Shown here in pieces: positions 33,856 through 45,457 of a stretch of DNA of 64,000 nucleotides. Numbering within the stretch: position 1 is the stretch's first letter; each line of letters starts with the position of its first letter. The translations under genes were made by a program, and so were the position numbers. The notes beneath the pieces are model-generated. The model ran no database searches, was not told the DNA's origin, and saw nothing but the letters and a program-made list of their open reading frames with translations. The DNA is from Campanula takesimana (Eukaryota; Streptophyta; Magnoliopsida; Asterales; Campanulaceae), in assembly GCA_026119855.1 (NCBI GenBank), contig JAOWBW010000763.1, forward strand, positions 496,001 to 560,000. Direction: 5' to 3'.

Positions 33856-36344
33856 GGGCAAATAGCACATTAGTGTCCTTAAGTTTCACGGGAGTTGCAA
33901 TGTGACTCCCAACGTACCAATTTTGGCAATTTCATTCAAGTAAACCACATTTCTGACATCCATACTATGTCAAGAATATCACTTTAACCTCCGTACCATC
34001 TAAACAACGAGAAAAAACTTGCGTACTATTAATTAATTAGCAAAACTAACCCAAATCATTAAAAAAAAATTAATGGACATTAAGAGGCGTTAAAAACTTA
34101 ACAAGCTATTTTTTTGAAATGCTGAAACTACCCCTGTAACCCTTAACAAAACCCCACCCTCCCCTACCCTCGACACAGACGCGCTCGGCGCTCCCTCCCT
34201 CTACTTTCCCTCTCTTCCCCAAACTCCGGCAACCCTTTCACCAAACCTCCGACAAGACCCCTAAATTCTTCCGGCTAACCCACCTCTCTGCACTTCCGAC
34301 CACCACTCCATCTCACACCTCCGACAAGGCGAGTCCGTCTGTGTGCTCGTTGGTCTGGTCGGAGTGTCGCCGGCGACTGACAACAATAGATCTGGTCGGA
34401 ATCTTGTCGGCGTTGATAGATCCCGTCACCTGCGGTTGAGTTTTACGGTGTCGTCTCTTATTCTTCTTATTGTCGTCTCTTATTCTCCTTCATCTCTCTC
34501 TTCTTATTCCTTGTTTCCACCCCACAACGGATGTCGGCATCGGCTCCGTCGGCGGCGTTGATGGTGGGCGTCCTTGGTTTTGTCTGCTATTTCAAACAGC
34601 AACGAGTAGCTCTCTCTCTCTCCTTTCCTTTTTCCAGATCTCTCTTCCTTCTTCATCTTTTCAGTTGCTTGATTTTGGATTTTGGATTTTGCTATGTTTG
34701 TGATGGGCCAATTTATCTTGATTATGGATTTGTATTTTGTATTTGGGATTGAGCCAATTTGTAGAAAAATCGTTGTTTTTTTTTTTTTTTTTTTTTTTTT
34801 TTATGAACAACGAAGTTTGTTGGCTGATGCCCTTTGAGAGCTCCAAGTTTCTGCCATTGTTGGGGTTTCTGCCATTTTGTGATTTGCTTGACTTTGGGTG
34901 TAAAGGTTTTGAATTTGCAATTTGGTGGTGATAATGGACTTTGTGGGCCAAAGGCACATTTCCAGCAAGGGTTGGCTTGGTGGCGGTTCAGTGGTGGAGT
35001 GGCATGGTGTCTGCATTCTGAAGAACATAGGGATGATATTTGTTTGGTTTTGGACCAATTAGAAAATTTTAAAGTAACATCTATTAAAAAACCAACACTC
35101 ATTAATTTTCAATAACATTGATAACGATTTTGGTTACTTTTGCTAATTATCAATAGTACGCAGGTACTTTTGTTGTTTCGGTAGTACAGATGTAAAATTG
35201 AAAAAACTGGATAGTACGGATGGCAAAAATGCAGTTTACTCAATTTCATTCCTAATGTTCACACTATGCGGCAATGTGGTGCTTTTTTGGATGGACTCTA
35301 ACGAAAATGGATGGAAACTAACGAAATGAACGTGAAACTTAACAACTATTTTTGAAATTTACGTTGTTCACCCCGAAGTTCATAACATTTCATTATTCAC
35401 TATTTCATTAACTATATTACAAAATACATTTAAAATGGTTAATATAAATAATAAAATTATTTATTACATAAAAGAATATATGAGTTAAATTCAATCTTTG
35501 CTCTGTCTTGAGTGAACATAGCATGCATAACTATATCTATCCCCAAAATATTATGTTTTGAGACATTCATAAGTTGAATCTACTTAACCATGAGTGACAT
35601 AACATGCATAACTATATCCACCCCCATTATTTTGGTTACAGCTATAACCATGTTTTTATTAAAATACAATAAAATTATAAAGGCTCTTGATATTTTGTTT
35701 TTATATTAGATACCTTATTTTGGATAATTTAACAACGAAATCATACATTTTTCTAAAAATAAAAATAAAATTGAAACTAGTAATGTATCATTATACTGCA
35801 TATTATGAAATTTTAAATTTGTACTGACTTCCTGATATTTTGTTTTTATATTTTTATCTTTCTAAAATCTTTTATATATTATTTTTTTTTGTGAATAAGT
35901 ATTTATAAAATAAAACAAATTGGAGGGAATTTTTTGAAAAAAAATTGGTTGCATAGTATAATTTTGTAATAAAAAGTCAATAATTTTGATTAGGGAATGT
36001 TGAATCTGGTTAAACGAAAAGAAAACCCAAAGTTGAGGGGGGAAATCATGTAAAATGGATGGTAGAAGTTTACAAGATTTTTCAAGATTGAATTACATAA
36101 AAAACAATTTTTTTTTTACCATAATTCAATTCTTATCATATGCCCTTAGGGCATAGTTAGAAAACCGTTAATACAATTTTCAAAGATTTCGTTAAGTTTC
36201 TCGTTCATTTCGTTATTTTCCATCCCAAAAGGCACCACATTGCCACAAGGAGTGAACATTAGGAATGAAATTGCCAAAATTGGTACGTTGGGAGTCACAT
36301 TGCAACTCTTGTGAAACTTAAGGGCACTAATGTGCTATTTGCCC
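33856..36344. mobile_element. Mutator-like (MULE) non-autonomous element, host of a nested MULE
   Basis: Long terminal inverted repeats begin GGGCAAATAGCACATTAGTG at both ends. They are flanked by a perfect 10-bp direct repeat TAAGATTTTG (33846-33855, 36345-36354), in the MULE size range. The left inverted repeat is interrupted after about 82 bp by the element at 33938-35240 and resumes at 35241-35360; the right one is continuous at about 36180-36344. The unnested element is about 1.2 kb, AT-rich, without transposase. Confidence 0.85.
33938..35240. mobile_element. Nested MULE-like element with GC-rich interior (Pack-MULE candidate)
   Basis: Ends AGTAAACCACATTTCTG and, read inward from the right, AGTAAACTGCATTTTTG start inverted repeats of roughly 120 bp (GCGTACTATT, AATTAGCAAAA shared). 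The flanking 11-bp direct repeat CAATTTCATTC is at 33927-33937 and 35241-35251. The interior (about 34150-35030) is clearly richer in GC and C/T-rich 'UTR-like' and exon-like sequence than the arms, as in elements carrying gene fragments. Open frames exist, but I recognise no family. A T25-like run is at 34778-34802. Confidence 0.75.
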
Positions 36345-36354
36345 TAAGATTTTG

Positions 36355-37683
36355 TGAGCAAGATTTTGTGCCCTTAATATTATTCTTTTTAAGATTAACA
36401 CAAACAAATTTATAGTAAATTTTAATGTTAATTTAATTATTCTAGTAAAATTAAAAAATTGTGACTAGTAAATCATCAAGAGATTTGTCGATTATAATTT
36501 TTAGAATTTTATATAATTATTAAATTGACACTAACTGTGACGCCCCAGTTAATCGGTCCATATTGCATGTATATACTTAACAATTTTTATGTGTTTGCAT
36601 TAGTGGATAATTTGGATTTGCACTTTATGATTATGTTTTATTAGTTAAATATAACAATTAAATATTAGTGCAACTTTCTTTGAGATAGATGGAGTAACTT
36701 TTCCGATATAACTCAATATAGTAATTAAATAATTATTTTAACTTACATTGAGTTAGAGGAGTACCTTTTTTTTTTTTTTTTTTTTGAACAAACGACAAAT
36801 CATATTCATTCACAATAATAAAAAAAAATAGCACTTCACAAAGATCGAATGCTCATTCCAATATACGTAGATGTTTTATCTCTTAAACTACAACAAATAC
36901 ATTTTGATCCAAATTTTGAGACGCTCGGATTCTATTCAAATAAAAATTGGAAACTGCCTCCATCCAGCAGTTAAAAAATCCCCCATCGGATAATATTTTT
37001 GCGCTGATAACCTCACATACTAGAGAATCCGGGTTGACACGTCCACGTCCACCATACATCTCAAAATCCATGAAGCATCCTTGTGTAGTAAGAACATTGA
37101 ACATCTTTTTGTGTTGGAGATTCATCATTTGCCTTTTCACAAATGAAGAAAACAACAAACAAGCACATAAACATAGGCTCCCAACAGCGGGGGGAAAGCA
37201 ACGGCTCCAACGATGAGGAGAAAGCAACGGCTCCCAACAAAAGGGAGAAACTTATTATTACAACGAAAAATAAAAAAACAGAAACATGAAATACAAACAA
37301 AATGAAATTGAAAACAACAACACAATTCTTTGTAATTTCAGTGATTGAAATTACAAAAAATTGTGTTGTTGTTTAATTAATCAAGAAAGAAAAAGAAGAA
37401 GATGATGATGAACTTTTGAGAAACTAGAGAAGTAACAGGCGGTTGGGATGGATTGAGAGAAACTAAAAAGTTACAGAGGAGTACTTTTTAAATATAACTC
37501 AATATAATACTTTAATATTAATGCAACTTATTGAGACAGAAGGAGTATATTTTTAAATATAACTCTACTGCAATTTTATGAACATAAGGGTATACTTGTC
37601 AAAGGAAAAATAAACGAAAAAAAAAAAGAGAAATAAATGAATCAAGATGAGAACTCCTTTATCAACAATCTTTCTCAACCTAA
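36355..37683. other. Repetitive AT-rich spacer, no supported gene
   Basis: Contains TGACGCCCCAGTTAATCGG at 36539, which looks like a gypsy LTR start. It also has a T21 run (36767-36787) followed by GAACAAACGACAAATC, repeats of AAAGCAACGGCTCC near 37195-37235, and a strong palindrome at 37311-37373. The open frames here have no recognisable domain. Confidence 0.4.
37311..37373. repeat. 63-bp near-perfect palindrome
   Basis: The arm AACAACAACACAATTCTTTG plus TAATTTCA pairs with TGAAATTACAAAAAATTGTG plus TTGTTGTT around a short loop GTGAT, with one mismatch. It is flanked by A-rich sequence on the left and AGAAAGAAAAAGAAG on the right. Confidence 0.85.
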
Positions 37684-38119
37684 TCTTCAAATAAAATACT
37701 ATTTCTCTTTCCTCCACATACACAATCTACAACTCCAACCACTTTTTTCTTTTTCATCCTTTATTCACAATCCAAACCAATCTTACCCAACCCAAATTAT
37801 CTCTTATTTTTCATTATTTCTTTTATTACATATATTTTCAACCTCAATTTTTATTAATTTTTTGTCTTGTAATAATTTTATATAATAATTTATATTATTA
37901 AAATGTACTTATTACACAAAAAATACAAAATATGTAAAATAAAGAAACATATATAATTGAAATTAAACTTGAAACTCAATGCCACTCGTTGCAAAATCCA
38001 TGACTAAATAAAATCCCTAATACACAAATAAAATATTACATTTTTATAGATTATGAAAAAATATAAATTTTTATTTTTTATTTTACTAAAATTTAAATAC
38101 AATTTAAATGCAATTATAA

Positions 38120-39900
38120 GTATAAAAGTAGACGGGAAGAGTGTTTTTTTTTCTTCACAAATCGTTATAGATCGATCTAGGTTATTGGGGTTAAATTTGG
38201 GATGACATAAAAAGTTAGTTTTGACATCAATATTCGTTAGAATTTTAACACATCGTTTGCCACATCATCATTTTGTTAAAAAATAACACCGTTAATTAAA
38301 AAGGATATTGGTTGCATAAATTAAAAACTACTTAAAAAGTATGTTGCATTTTTTAGACACTAAGGAGTATATTGCATTATTTGATGCAAACCACTAAAGT
38401 ACGTTACCTTAAGAATTATATACTATATGAAACATAGTATAAGTAGATGTCCACCAATAATTAATTGCCAAGTGTCCCACCAAGTTGCCCACCTTTCCCC
38501 AATTGTGATCGCAATCTCGTTCTGTTCACCGAACGGATTGATGATCTTTACTGATTTTTCTTTTTCTCCAAATTTTTTGTCTTATCCTCACAATCTCTCG
38601 GTCGATTGCCGATAAAGGAGGTCTAAGAAAAAAGAAAAAGGCTAGTCATATTCACTTTTTTTTGGAGAAGTCTCCACGTACACCTTTGAGAGAAACTTTC
38701 TCTATTTATTTTTGGGGAAAAAAATGGAAAAATGACTACTTAAGGTAACGTACTTACACCTTCCGTATCAAATAAAGAAACCTACTACTTAGTGTCTAAA
38801 AAGTACATTGTACTTTTATAAGTGATATCAAATAATGCAATATTTAAAATTTCAAATGGATGACGTTAAAAAAAGTTAATATTTTGATAACGGAGTTTAC
38901 ACACGTTAGAAAACTAACAGCCGTTTACCCCATCTTCCCTAAGATTAGAATTTTTGTGCAGGTCAAACCCAACACCATATAATCACCACCATCGCCGCTC
39001 CGACAACCACAACCATCACCGGCTCCATCATCACAACTATCTCGCCACCACCTCACTATCATCATCACCAATTCTCTAAACTTCAAAAAAAAAAAAAAAA
39101 AAAAAAATCTTCTGCAAATCAATCAAACTCATCTAATAAGAAAATCAATTTTGGATAAATACCCCCACCACCATCACTGCTTTCCACCGCCGCCCATTAT
39201 CACACACCCAACATCACTAAATGCCCAAACTGAAAACGAGGGAAACAACAAGAAAAGGAAATGCCAAAAGTTCCCAAATTCGATTAGCCCAGAATGGCAA
39301 ATCAGAGACTGAGCCGATTGATTGGGTTATCTCTTTAGCCCAAATGACAAATCGGAGCCGTAGTCCCAATCATACTTACATGGCATGTTTCCACTTTCGG
39401 TTTTACCTGAGTTGCATAGCGAATAAGTAGTCAATTCGGATTCGTTGTCTGAACCCAGATTATGGTCGGAGCTGCCACGGAGAACGAGCGGAGACGGAGG
39501 GGAAAGATCTGCAGGTTGTTTCGGGATGGGGGTAGGCTGATGCTACTGGAGAAGAAGAAGGTTAACGGCGGAGGAGGGAGAGGTGAGGTGAGGAGAGAAA
39601 ACGGGGAGGAAAGAAGACGGGGAAGAGTGTGTGTTTTTGTTCATAAAACGTTATAGATCGATCTAGGTTATTGGGTTAAATTTGGGATGACATAAAAAGT
39701 TAGTTTTGACATCAATATTCGTTAGAATTTTAACGCATCGTTTGCCACATCATCATTTTGTTAAAAAAAGTAACACCATTAATTAAAAAGGATATTGGTT
39801 GCATAAATTAAAAACTACTTAAAAAGTATGTTGTATTTTTTAGACACTAAGGAGTACATTGCATTATTTTAGCACATCGTTACCACTAAGTATGTTGCAT
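38120..39900. repeat. Local duplication with TIR-like ends inside copy 1
   Basis: About 250 bp beginning ATAGATCGATCTAGGTTATT occurs at 38168-38415 and again at 39651-39895. The flanking TCTCCAAATTTTTTGTCTTA block also occurs twice, at 38566 and 39904. Between them, 38740-38850 is an inverted copy of the same motifs (GGTAACGTACT, TTAGTGTCTAAAAAGTA), so a TIR element of about 1.15 kb with a GC-rich interior (38925-39650) was involved in the duplication. The interior frames are simple-sequence-rich and not recognised. Confidence 0.55.
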
Positions 39901-40229
39901 TTTTTTCTCCAAATTTTTTTGTCTTATCCTCACGATCTCTCGGTCGATTACCGATAAAGGAGGTCTAAGAAGAAAGAAAAAGGCTAGTCATATTCACTTT
40001 TTTGGAGAAGTCTCCACGTACACCTTTGATACACCTTTGAGAGAAACTTTCTCTATTTGCTTTTGGGAAAAAAAAAATTGAAAGCAAGCAAAACAAACCA
40101 AGGAAAGATGAGTTAAACTTTCTCTATTTGCTTTATGACATTCATACAGTACACTTTCTTTTTTTCCACCTCAAACTTTCTCTATTTGCTTGTGGGAGTT
40201 CAATCAGAGAAAAAAAGAAAGTGTGAAAT

Positions 40230-40293
40230 GGCGGGTGGAAATAAAAGAAATAGTAGAACAAGAGTTTCTCATAAAGAAAAATTGACGAGGCAA
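40230..40293 (+). other. Exon-like conserved ORF start in the large repeat
   Basis: ATG followed by a short basic frame (MAGGNKRNSRTRV, KEKLTRQFCLR) ending at GAG|GTACTG, a plausible donor. The same frame exists in copy 2 (45265 onward), where a MITE interrupts it after GNKRN. A similar exon-like end GATTCGAG|GTAAGG is 700 bp downstream. I cannot assign a family. It may be a gene fragment or chance. Confidence 0.3.
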
Positions 40294-40980
40294 TTTTGTT
40301 TGAGGTACTGTATGTATGTCTAAATGTGTGTGTATATGTTGGGTCATTTATTTGATAATAATGAACAGAAAAATGAAATTGGTATGGATGCTTGTAAATT
40401 TAATATAGGTATTGGATTGAGGGTTTAGATACAAGTGTTTAAATTCCAAAATTTGACAAATTTCTTGCTGCTGGGTTTGGGGAAGAAGAAGTCTTATTTT
40501 CGGATTTACAGTTCAGTCCCTGCATGTTTAGAAATTGAGTGATTTTTGAGCCTAAATTGATTAATTTTTCATGCCCTTCCATTGAAATAGTTATATGGTT
40601 TCAAAATGTTAGGGAACTATCCCAGATTTGTTATTTTTGGGGCTGATGTGAATTGGGACATCTTAAAAATAATCAAACTTAAGTATTTGATAATAAATTC
40701 ATATGAATTCATAATTTGATGGTTCTTGGTCTAAATTGAGTATTTTTCTGACTACTTTTCATCTATGATGGTTAAACAAGTATAGTTGTAGTCTTTGTGC
40801 AGTAATTGTATAGTTGTTGTAATTCTCTTGTAACTTGTTATGAATTATTAATATTTGGATGCATTTTAATGGATACTAACTCTTGTACTATTTATGTATT
40901 TGTTATGTTAGATTGGAAGGGTTAAGTTGCGTTGAGTACTTTGTTTTGGATTAGCTCGGATTCGAGGTAAGGGTCTTGTT

Positions 40981-43128
40981 GATGGATGTGTTTTTACCCA
41001 TCCAAATCATATACTTCTATGACTTATTAGATGCTCAACCTTGGGTGATTTGATGGTTTTTGGAGTGTTTATGAGTATAGGGAAGAAGCAAAAGAATGCA
41101 TGGATTCATGTACATTAAAGTGCGAAAAAGAAGGATAAAAAACGGACCAGAACATAAAGATAAAGAGATGTGACCACTGATTAATCAATTCCATTGGATA
41201 GTACTCGAAAAGATATTTCCAACGATAGTTTACATGTCCAAATCGGAGTTCGTATGAAGAAGTTATGGTCTCCGGAAGATTGCGCGTAAAATGTACAAGC
41301 CGCGAAGCAAGAGGTGCGCACGCACACCAAACTTAGGGCGCGCGCACCCACACCAGATCAGACCTCTCAGCCTTCTGTGATGAAGGTGCGCACGTAGGGA
41401 TGGCAACGGATCGGGTTCGAGTCGGATCAGTCCCGATCCGAATCCGATCCGAACCTTGGGGACCCTTGACCGAACCCGATCCGAAGATCTCTGATCCGTG
41501 ATCCGATCCGTGCCCCGATCCGATCCGAGGCTTTCACTTTTTTCCCAAATCACAACAACAATCCTGTTTGAAAAAAAACCAACCTTCAATTTTTTCCTCC
41601 CTGTAACTGCAACACCGAAATTTACACGATTTTGCAAAGCTACTCCCACCAAAATAAGAACAAAGAAGTCATAGAAAAAGCCTAACAGTGAGGCTTGAAT
41701 CATCAAAATTTCAAAACGATTTGGAAATATTTTCGTTACATTACCTCAGTACAGCAGCAATTTGTTAGAAATATAGTAGAATCGTTGAAAATTGAGATCT
41801 AGGTTTGAAGAGGAGTCGAACGATGTCATGGGCCTGGGCAACGGCAGAGGACTCGAACGGCGGCGCATAGAGAGGACTCGAACGACGGGACTGGAGATGG
41901 CGACGGCAGCGGCACTGGAGATGGCGACGAAGACGGCACCGGAGATCGGAGATGGCGACGATGCTGGCCAATGGAACGGGGAGAAAAACGGAGAGAAATA
42001 GAACGACTTGTGAGCGGCATGTTTTTTGATTTGCTAACCCTAATATTAGTATATATAGGTAGGGGTGTAGTGTAATGTTAAAACTAGGAGGGGTAGTTAG
42101 AAAAATTTCATGTATACATGTATTTCGGATCGGGTCGGATCGGATCGGAGGCACTGACCGAATCCGACCCGAAATCCGAACGGATCATAAAAATTGCAAA
42201 TTGAACCCTAAATTTACGGATCGGAACGCCTTCGGAACGGATCGGGTTCGGTCAAATTGCCATCCCTATGCGCACGGACCAATCCAGCTACCAGGGACCA
42301 TAGGGAATTTGGCTAGGGACCTTAGAGGAATTTCAAAAAATATTATGGGCTTTTAAGTAATTTCTAAAATTCCAAGGGTTTTTCTGGAATTTTTGGAGGA
42401 CCTTTGAATTTTTTAAGGACTTTTCTGGAAACTCAAAAATACCAAGGGCTCCTGGGGAATTCCGGCCACCAGCACTTTATTTATCTTTTTTTCAACTAGG
42501 AATCCTAGGGTTTTTCTATTTTTACAACTCCTTAGCCCTAGTATAAATATAACTTTCCATCCAATTTATTTTAGTCATACTTTGTACATACTTTTAGTCA
42601 AGATTCAAGATTGTAATGAAGATTTCATCAATTTAATCCCAGGTTTTGATGTTCTTTATTATTTTTCTTCTTGTTCTTGATTTTATTCTTATTGGTAGCT
42701 AATTTCTTAGATTCATGAATTGGTATAACAATACTTGATCTCTATGCTATAGATTTAATTCTTCCATTCTTTCTTATTCTTGTTTATCAAAATATTTTTC
42801 ATTCTAAATTCTTTAGTTTCAGTTATATGTTAAGATATAAAATGTAACATTAGTTTAGTTGTCAATCCTATGTTAATTTTCGGGAGAAAAAAAGTGTTAC
42901 ATCTCTTTATAAAATGTTACATTATTTTAGTTGTCAATCTTTATGTTATCTTTATCTATTGCAGCAAAATTGTGGTACATTTTTTTTTTAAAAAAGTGTT
43001 ACATTTGAATAAAAAAAGTGTTACATTTCGTTATAATAAGTGTTACTTTTGTTGGGAGGAAAAAAAAGTTGGGGTTGCAAAAAATAATAATAATAATAAT
43101 CTCAAATAATAATAATAATAATAATAAT
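40981..43128. other. LTR-like sequence between the two repeat copies
   Basis: Starts at the point where copy 1 stops matching copy 2. The segment 41060-41290 (including AAAAGATATTTCCAACGATA and GTATGAAGAAGTTATGG) and the TATA-like AGTATAAATATAAC at 42539-42552 followed by a T-rich leader look like an LTR promoter and leader of a Tat/Ogre-type element. No coding domain remains. The tail (42840-43080) repeats AAGTGTTACAT and ends in an AATAAT microsatellite. A hAT element sits inside. Confidence 0.4.
41395..42268. mobile_element. Non-autonomous hAT element with CGGATC-rich ends
   Basis: Inverted ends TAGGGATGGCAACGGATCGG and, read inward, TAGGGATGGCAATTTGACCG are flanked by a perfect 8-bp direct repeat TGCGCACG (41387-41394, 42269-42276). 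Subterminal regions are packed with GATCCGATCCG/CGGATCGG. The interior holds a GC-rich block with GAGATGGCGACG repeated four times (about 41894-41960). At 874 bp there is no transposase. Confidence 0.9.
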
Positions 43129-43588
43129 CTCAAATAAAATACTATTTCTCTTTCCTCCACATACACAATCTACAACTCCAACCAACTTTTTTCTTTTTCA
43201 TCCTTTATTCACAATCCAAACCAATCTTACCCAACCCAAATTATCTCCTATTTTTCATTATTTCTTTTATTACATATATTTTCAACCTCAATTTTTATTA
43301 ATTGTTTGTCTTGTAATAATTTTATATAAATAATTTATATTATTAAAATGTACTTATTACACAAAAAATACAATATATGAAAAATAAAGAAACATATAAA
43401 ATTGAAATTAAACTTGAAACTCAATGCCACTCGTTGCAAAATCCATGACTAAATAAAATCCCTAATACACAAATAAAATATTACATTTTTATAGATTATG
43501 AAAAAAATATAATTTTTTATTTTTTATTTTACTAAAATTTAAATACAATTTAAATGCAATTATAAGTATAAAAGAATTATATACTATA

Positions 43589-44180
43589 CTCCCTCCGTCC
43601 CATTTGAAGCTTCACTTATTACTCAAATGGATATCCCGTTGATTGCTTCACATTTCCTAAAATGGTTATAAATTTAAGTCTCACTTGTCATCCCTACTCA
43701 CTTTTTCCTCTCACATACTCCCTCTGTTTCATGTGAATTGAGACAAAAAAAAAGGGCACAATAATTAAGAGAAAGTAGTGAATGTGTGGTGGAAAATGAA
43801 GAGAGAGAATGAGTGGGGTAAATAGTAGTGTTGGTTGGATAAAACGAGTGGTGGAAAATGAAGAGAGAGAATTAGTGGGGTTAAATGAGTGGGATTTGGT
43901 GAATATAAAATATTAAAAAGTTTGCCATTTTGGGCAGTCTCAATTGAGGTGAAACGGACGAAAAGGGAAATAAGTCTCAATTCACATGAAACAGAGGGAG
44001 TACATGAATTGTGGTCCCCACTTGTCATACCCACTAACTTTTCCCTCTCACACATTTAAACTATGGGTCCCACTTGTCATTACCACTCACTTCTTCCCTT
44101 TCAACCCATTTTCCACTCATCACTTTTCTTAATTCTTGTGTACTCTCAATATGGTGAAGCTTATACCGGGACGGAAGGAG
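43589..44180. mobile_element. Outer Stowaway-like MITE in copy 2
   Basis: Ends CTCCCTCCGTCCCATTTGAA and ACCGGGACGGAAGGAG, flanked by TA (43587-43588, 44181-44182). In copy 1 the same place reads ATACTATATGAAACATAG without an insert (about 38422-38437), confirming the insertion point. Confidence 0.9.
43718..44000. mobile_element. Inner Stowaway-like MITE nested in 43589-44180
   Basis: Ends CTCCCTCTGTTTCATGTGAA and TTCACATGAAACAGAGGGAG are perfect inverted repeats, flanked by TA (43716-43717, 44001-44002). Its interior contains a 60-bp partial duplication (GTGGTGGAAAATGAAGAGAG twice). Confidence 0.9.
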
Positions 44181-44247
44181 TATGAAACATAGTATAATAG
44201 TATAAGTAGATGTCCACCAATAATTAATTGCTAAGTGTCCCACCAAG

Positions 44248-44709
44248 TAGGGATGACCAAAACCGGTTCCGGACCCGGTTCCGGTTCGGCATATATGTGA
44301 CCCTGAACCGGCCCGCGCTTACACCGGTTCCGGTCATCACAATCCGGTTCCGGTACGGTTCCGGTCCGGTTCCAGTTCAGTCCACGCTACCTTTTTTATT
44401 TTTTTTTATCATACAATAATGAATAAACATGTTAAAATTTATTAAAAGACAAAAGATTTTTATTTTATATACACTAATGAATAAACATGTTAAAATTTAT
44501 TGAAAAATAAGGGATTTTTATTTTTTTTAATGGAAATGCCGATCCGATTCCGGTTCCGGTTCGCCATATATGTGACCCTGAACCGGCCCGCGCTTACCAC
44601 GGTTCCGGTTACTCCGGTTCCGGTTTACTCCCGGTTTGCTCCGGTTCCGGGCTTTTCCGGTCCGGTTTTCCGGTTCCGATCCGGTTCCGGTCCGGTTTGG
44701 CCATCCCTA
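44248..44709. mobile_element. Non-autonomous hAT MITE with CCGGTTCCGG repeats
   Basis: Ends TAGGGATGACCAAAACCGG and, read inward, TAGGGATGGCCAAACCGG. The flanking 8-bp repeat is CCACCAAG (44240-44247, 44710-44717). Copy 1 has the undisturbed single CCACCAAG at 38477-38484. Inside, ATATGTGACCCTGAACCGGC occurs twice. It is 462 bp with no ORF of note. Confidence 0.93.
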
Positions 44710-45061
44710 CCACCAAGTTGCCCACCTTTCCCCAATAGTGATAGCAATTTCGTTCGGTTCACTGAACGGATTGCTGATCTTTACTGATTTTTCTTTTTCT
44801 TTTGTTTCCAAATTATTTTGTCTTATTCTCACGATATCTCGGTCGATTGCCGATAATAGAGGTCTAAGAAGAAAGAAAAAGGCTAGTCATATTAACTTAT
44901 TTGGAGAAGTCTCCACGTACACCTTTGAGAGAAACTTTCTCTATTTGCTTTAGGGAAAAAACAATTTGAAAGAAAGCAAAACAAACCAAGGAAAAAGATG
45001 AGTTAAACTTTCCCTATTTGCTTTATGACATGCATACAGTACACTTTCTTTTTTTCCACCT

Positions 45062-45268
45062 CAAACTTTCTCTATTTGCTTTGGGAGTTCAATCACAGAA
45101 AAAAAGAAAGTGTGAAATGGCAAACTTTCTCTATTTGCTTTGGGAGTTCAATCACAGAAAAAAAGAAAGTGTGAGTTCAATCACAGAAAAAAAGAAAGTG
45201 TGAAATGGCAAACTTTCTCTATTTGCTTTGGGAGTTCAATCACAGAAAAAAAGAAAGTGTGAAATGGC
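45062..45268. repeat. 59-bp tandem repeat, expanded only in copy 2
   Basis: CAAACTTTCTCTATTTGCTT begins at 45062, 45121 and 45209; the second unit also contains a 29-bp internal duplication. Copy 1 has a single unit (about 40173-40231). Confidence 0.88.
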
Positions 45269-45288
45269 GGGTGGAAATAAAAGAAATA

Positions 45289-45457
45289 CTCCCTCCGTTC
45301 CAAAATGATCTTTTCATTTGCCATTTCTCATTTTCCCTAAAAGTTCTTCACATTTCTACATTTTAGGCTTAAACAAAGCATGACCAGTGAAGTAAGTGTT
45401 CATATCCTTAAAAAGTTTGAATAGTCAAGCGCGGACATCATTTTGAGACGGAGGGAG
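45289..45457. mobile_element. Stowaway-like MITE inside the exon-like frame of copy 2
   Basis: Ends CTCCCTCCGTTCCAAAATGA and TTTTGAGACGGAGGGAG, flanked by TA (45287-45288, 45458-45459). Copy 1 shows the empty site AGAAATAGTAGAAC at 40247-40260. Confidence 0.92.

Larger units (their letters stand above)
37684..40980. repeat. Large dispersed repeat, copy 1
   Basis: Starts at CAAATAAAATACTATTTC and ends at GAGGTAAGGGTCTTGT. It matches 43129-46455 in the same orientation after subtraction of insertions. Copy 1 has its own additions: 38108-38415 and 38725-39900 are absent from copy 2. It lacks about 230 bp present in copy 2 (45750-46015), the tandem repeats at 45062 and four MITEs. Its end is the downstream part of what resembles a gypsy LTR; in copy 1 other sequence takes over at 40981. 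Confidence 0.75.

Noticed and set aside
34737..35115. Open frames on both strands in the inner MULE, considered as a gene
   Set aside because: They run through poly-T/poly-A and lack codon bias or a recognisable domain; better explained as captured or decayed sequence.
38925..39122. Minus-strand frame rich in Asp/Gly/Trp over the CCACCATCACC stretch
   Set aside because: The composition comes from a simple-sequence region inside a TIR element; no domain.
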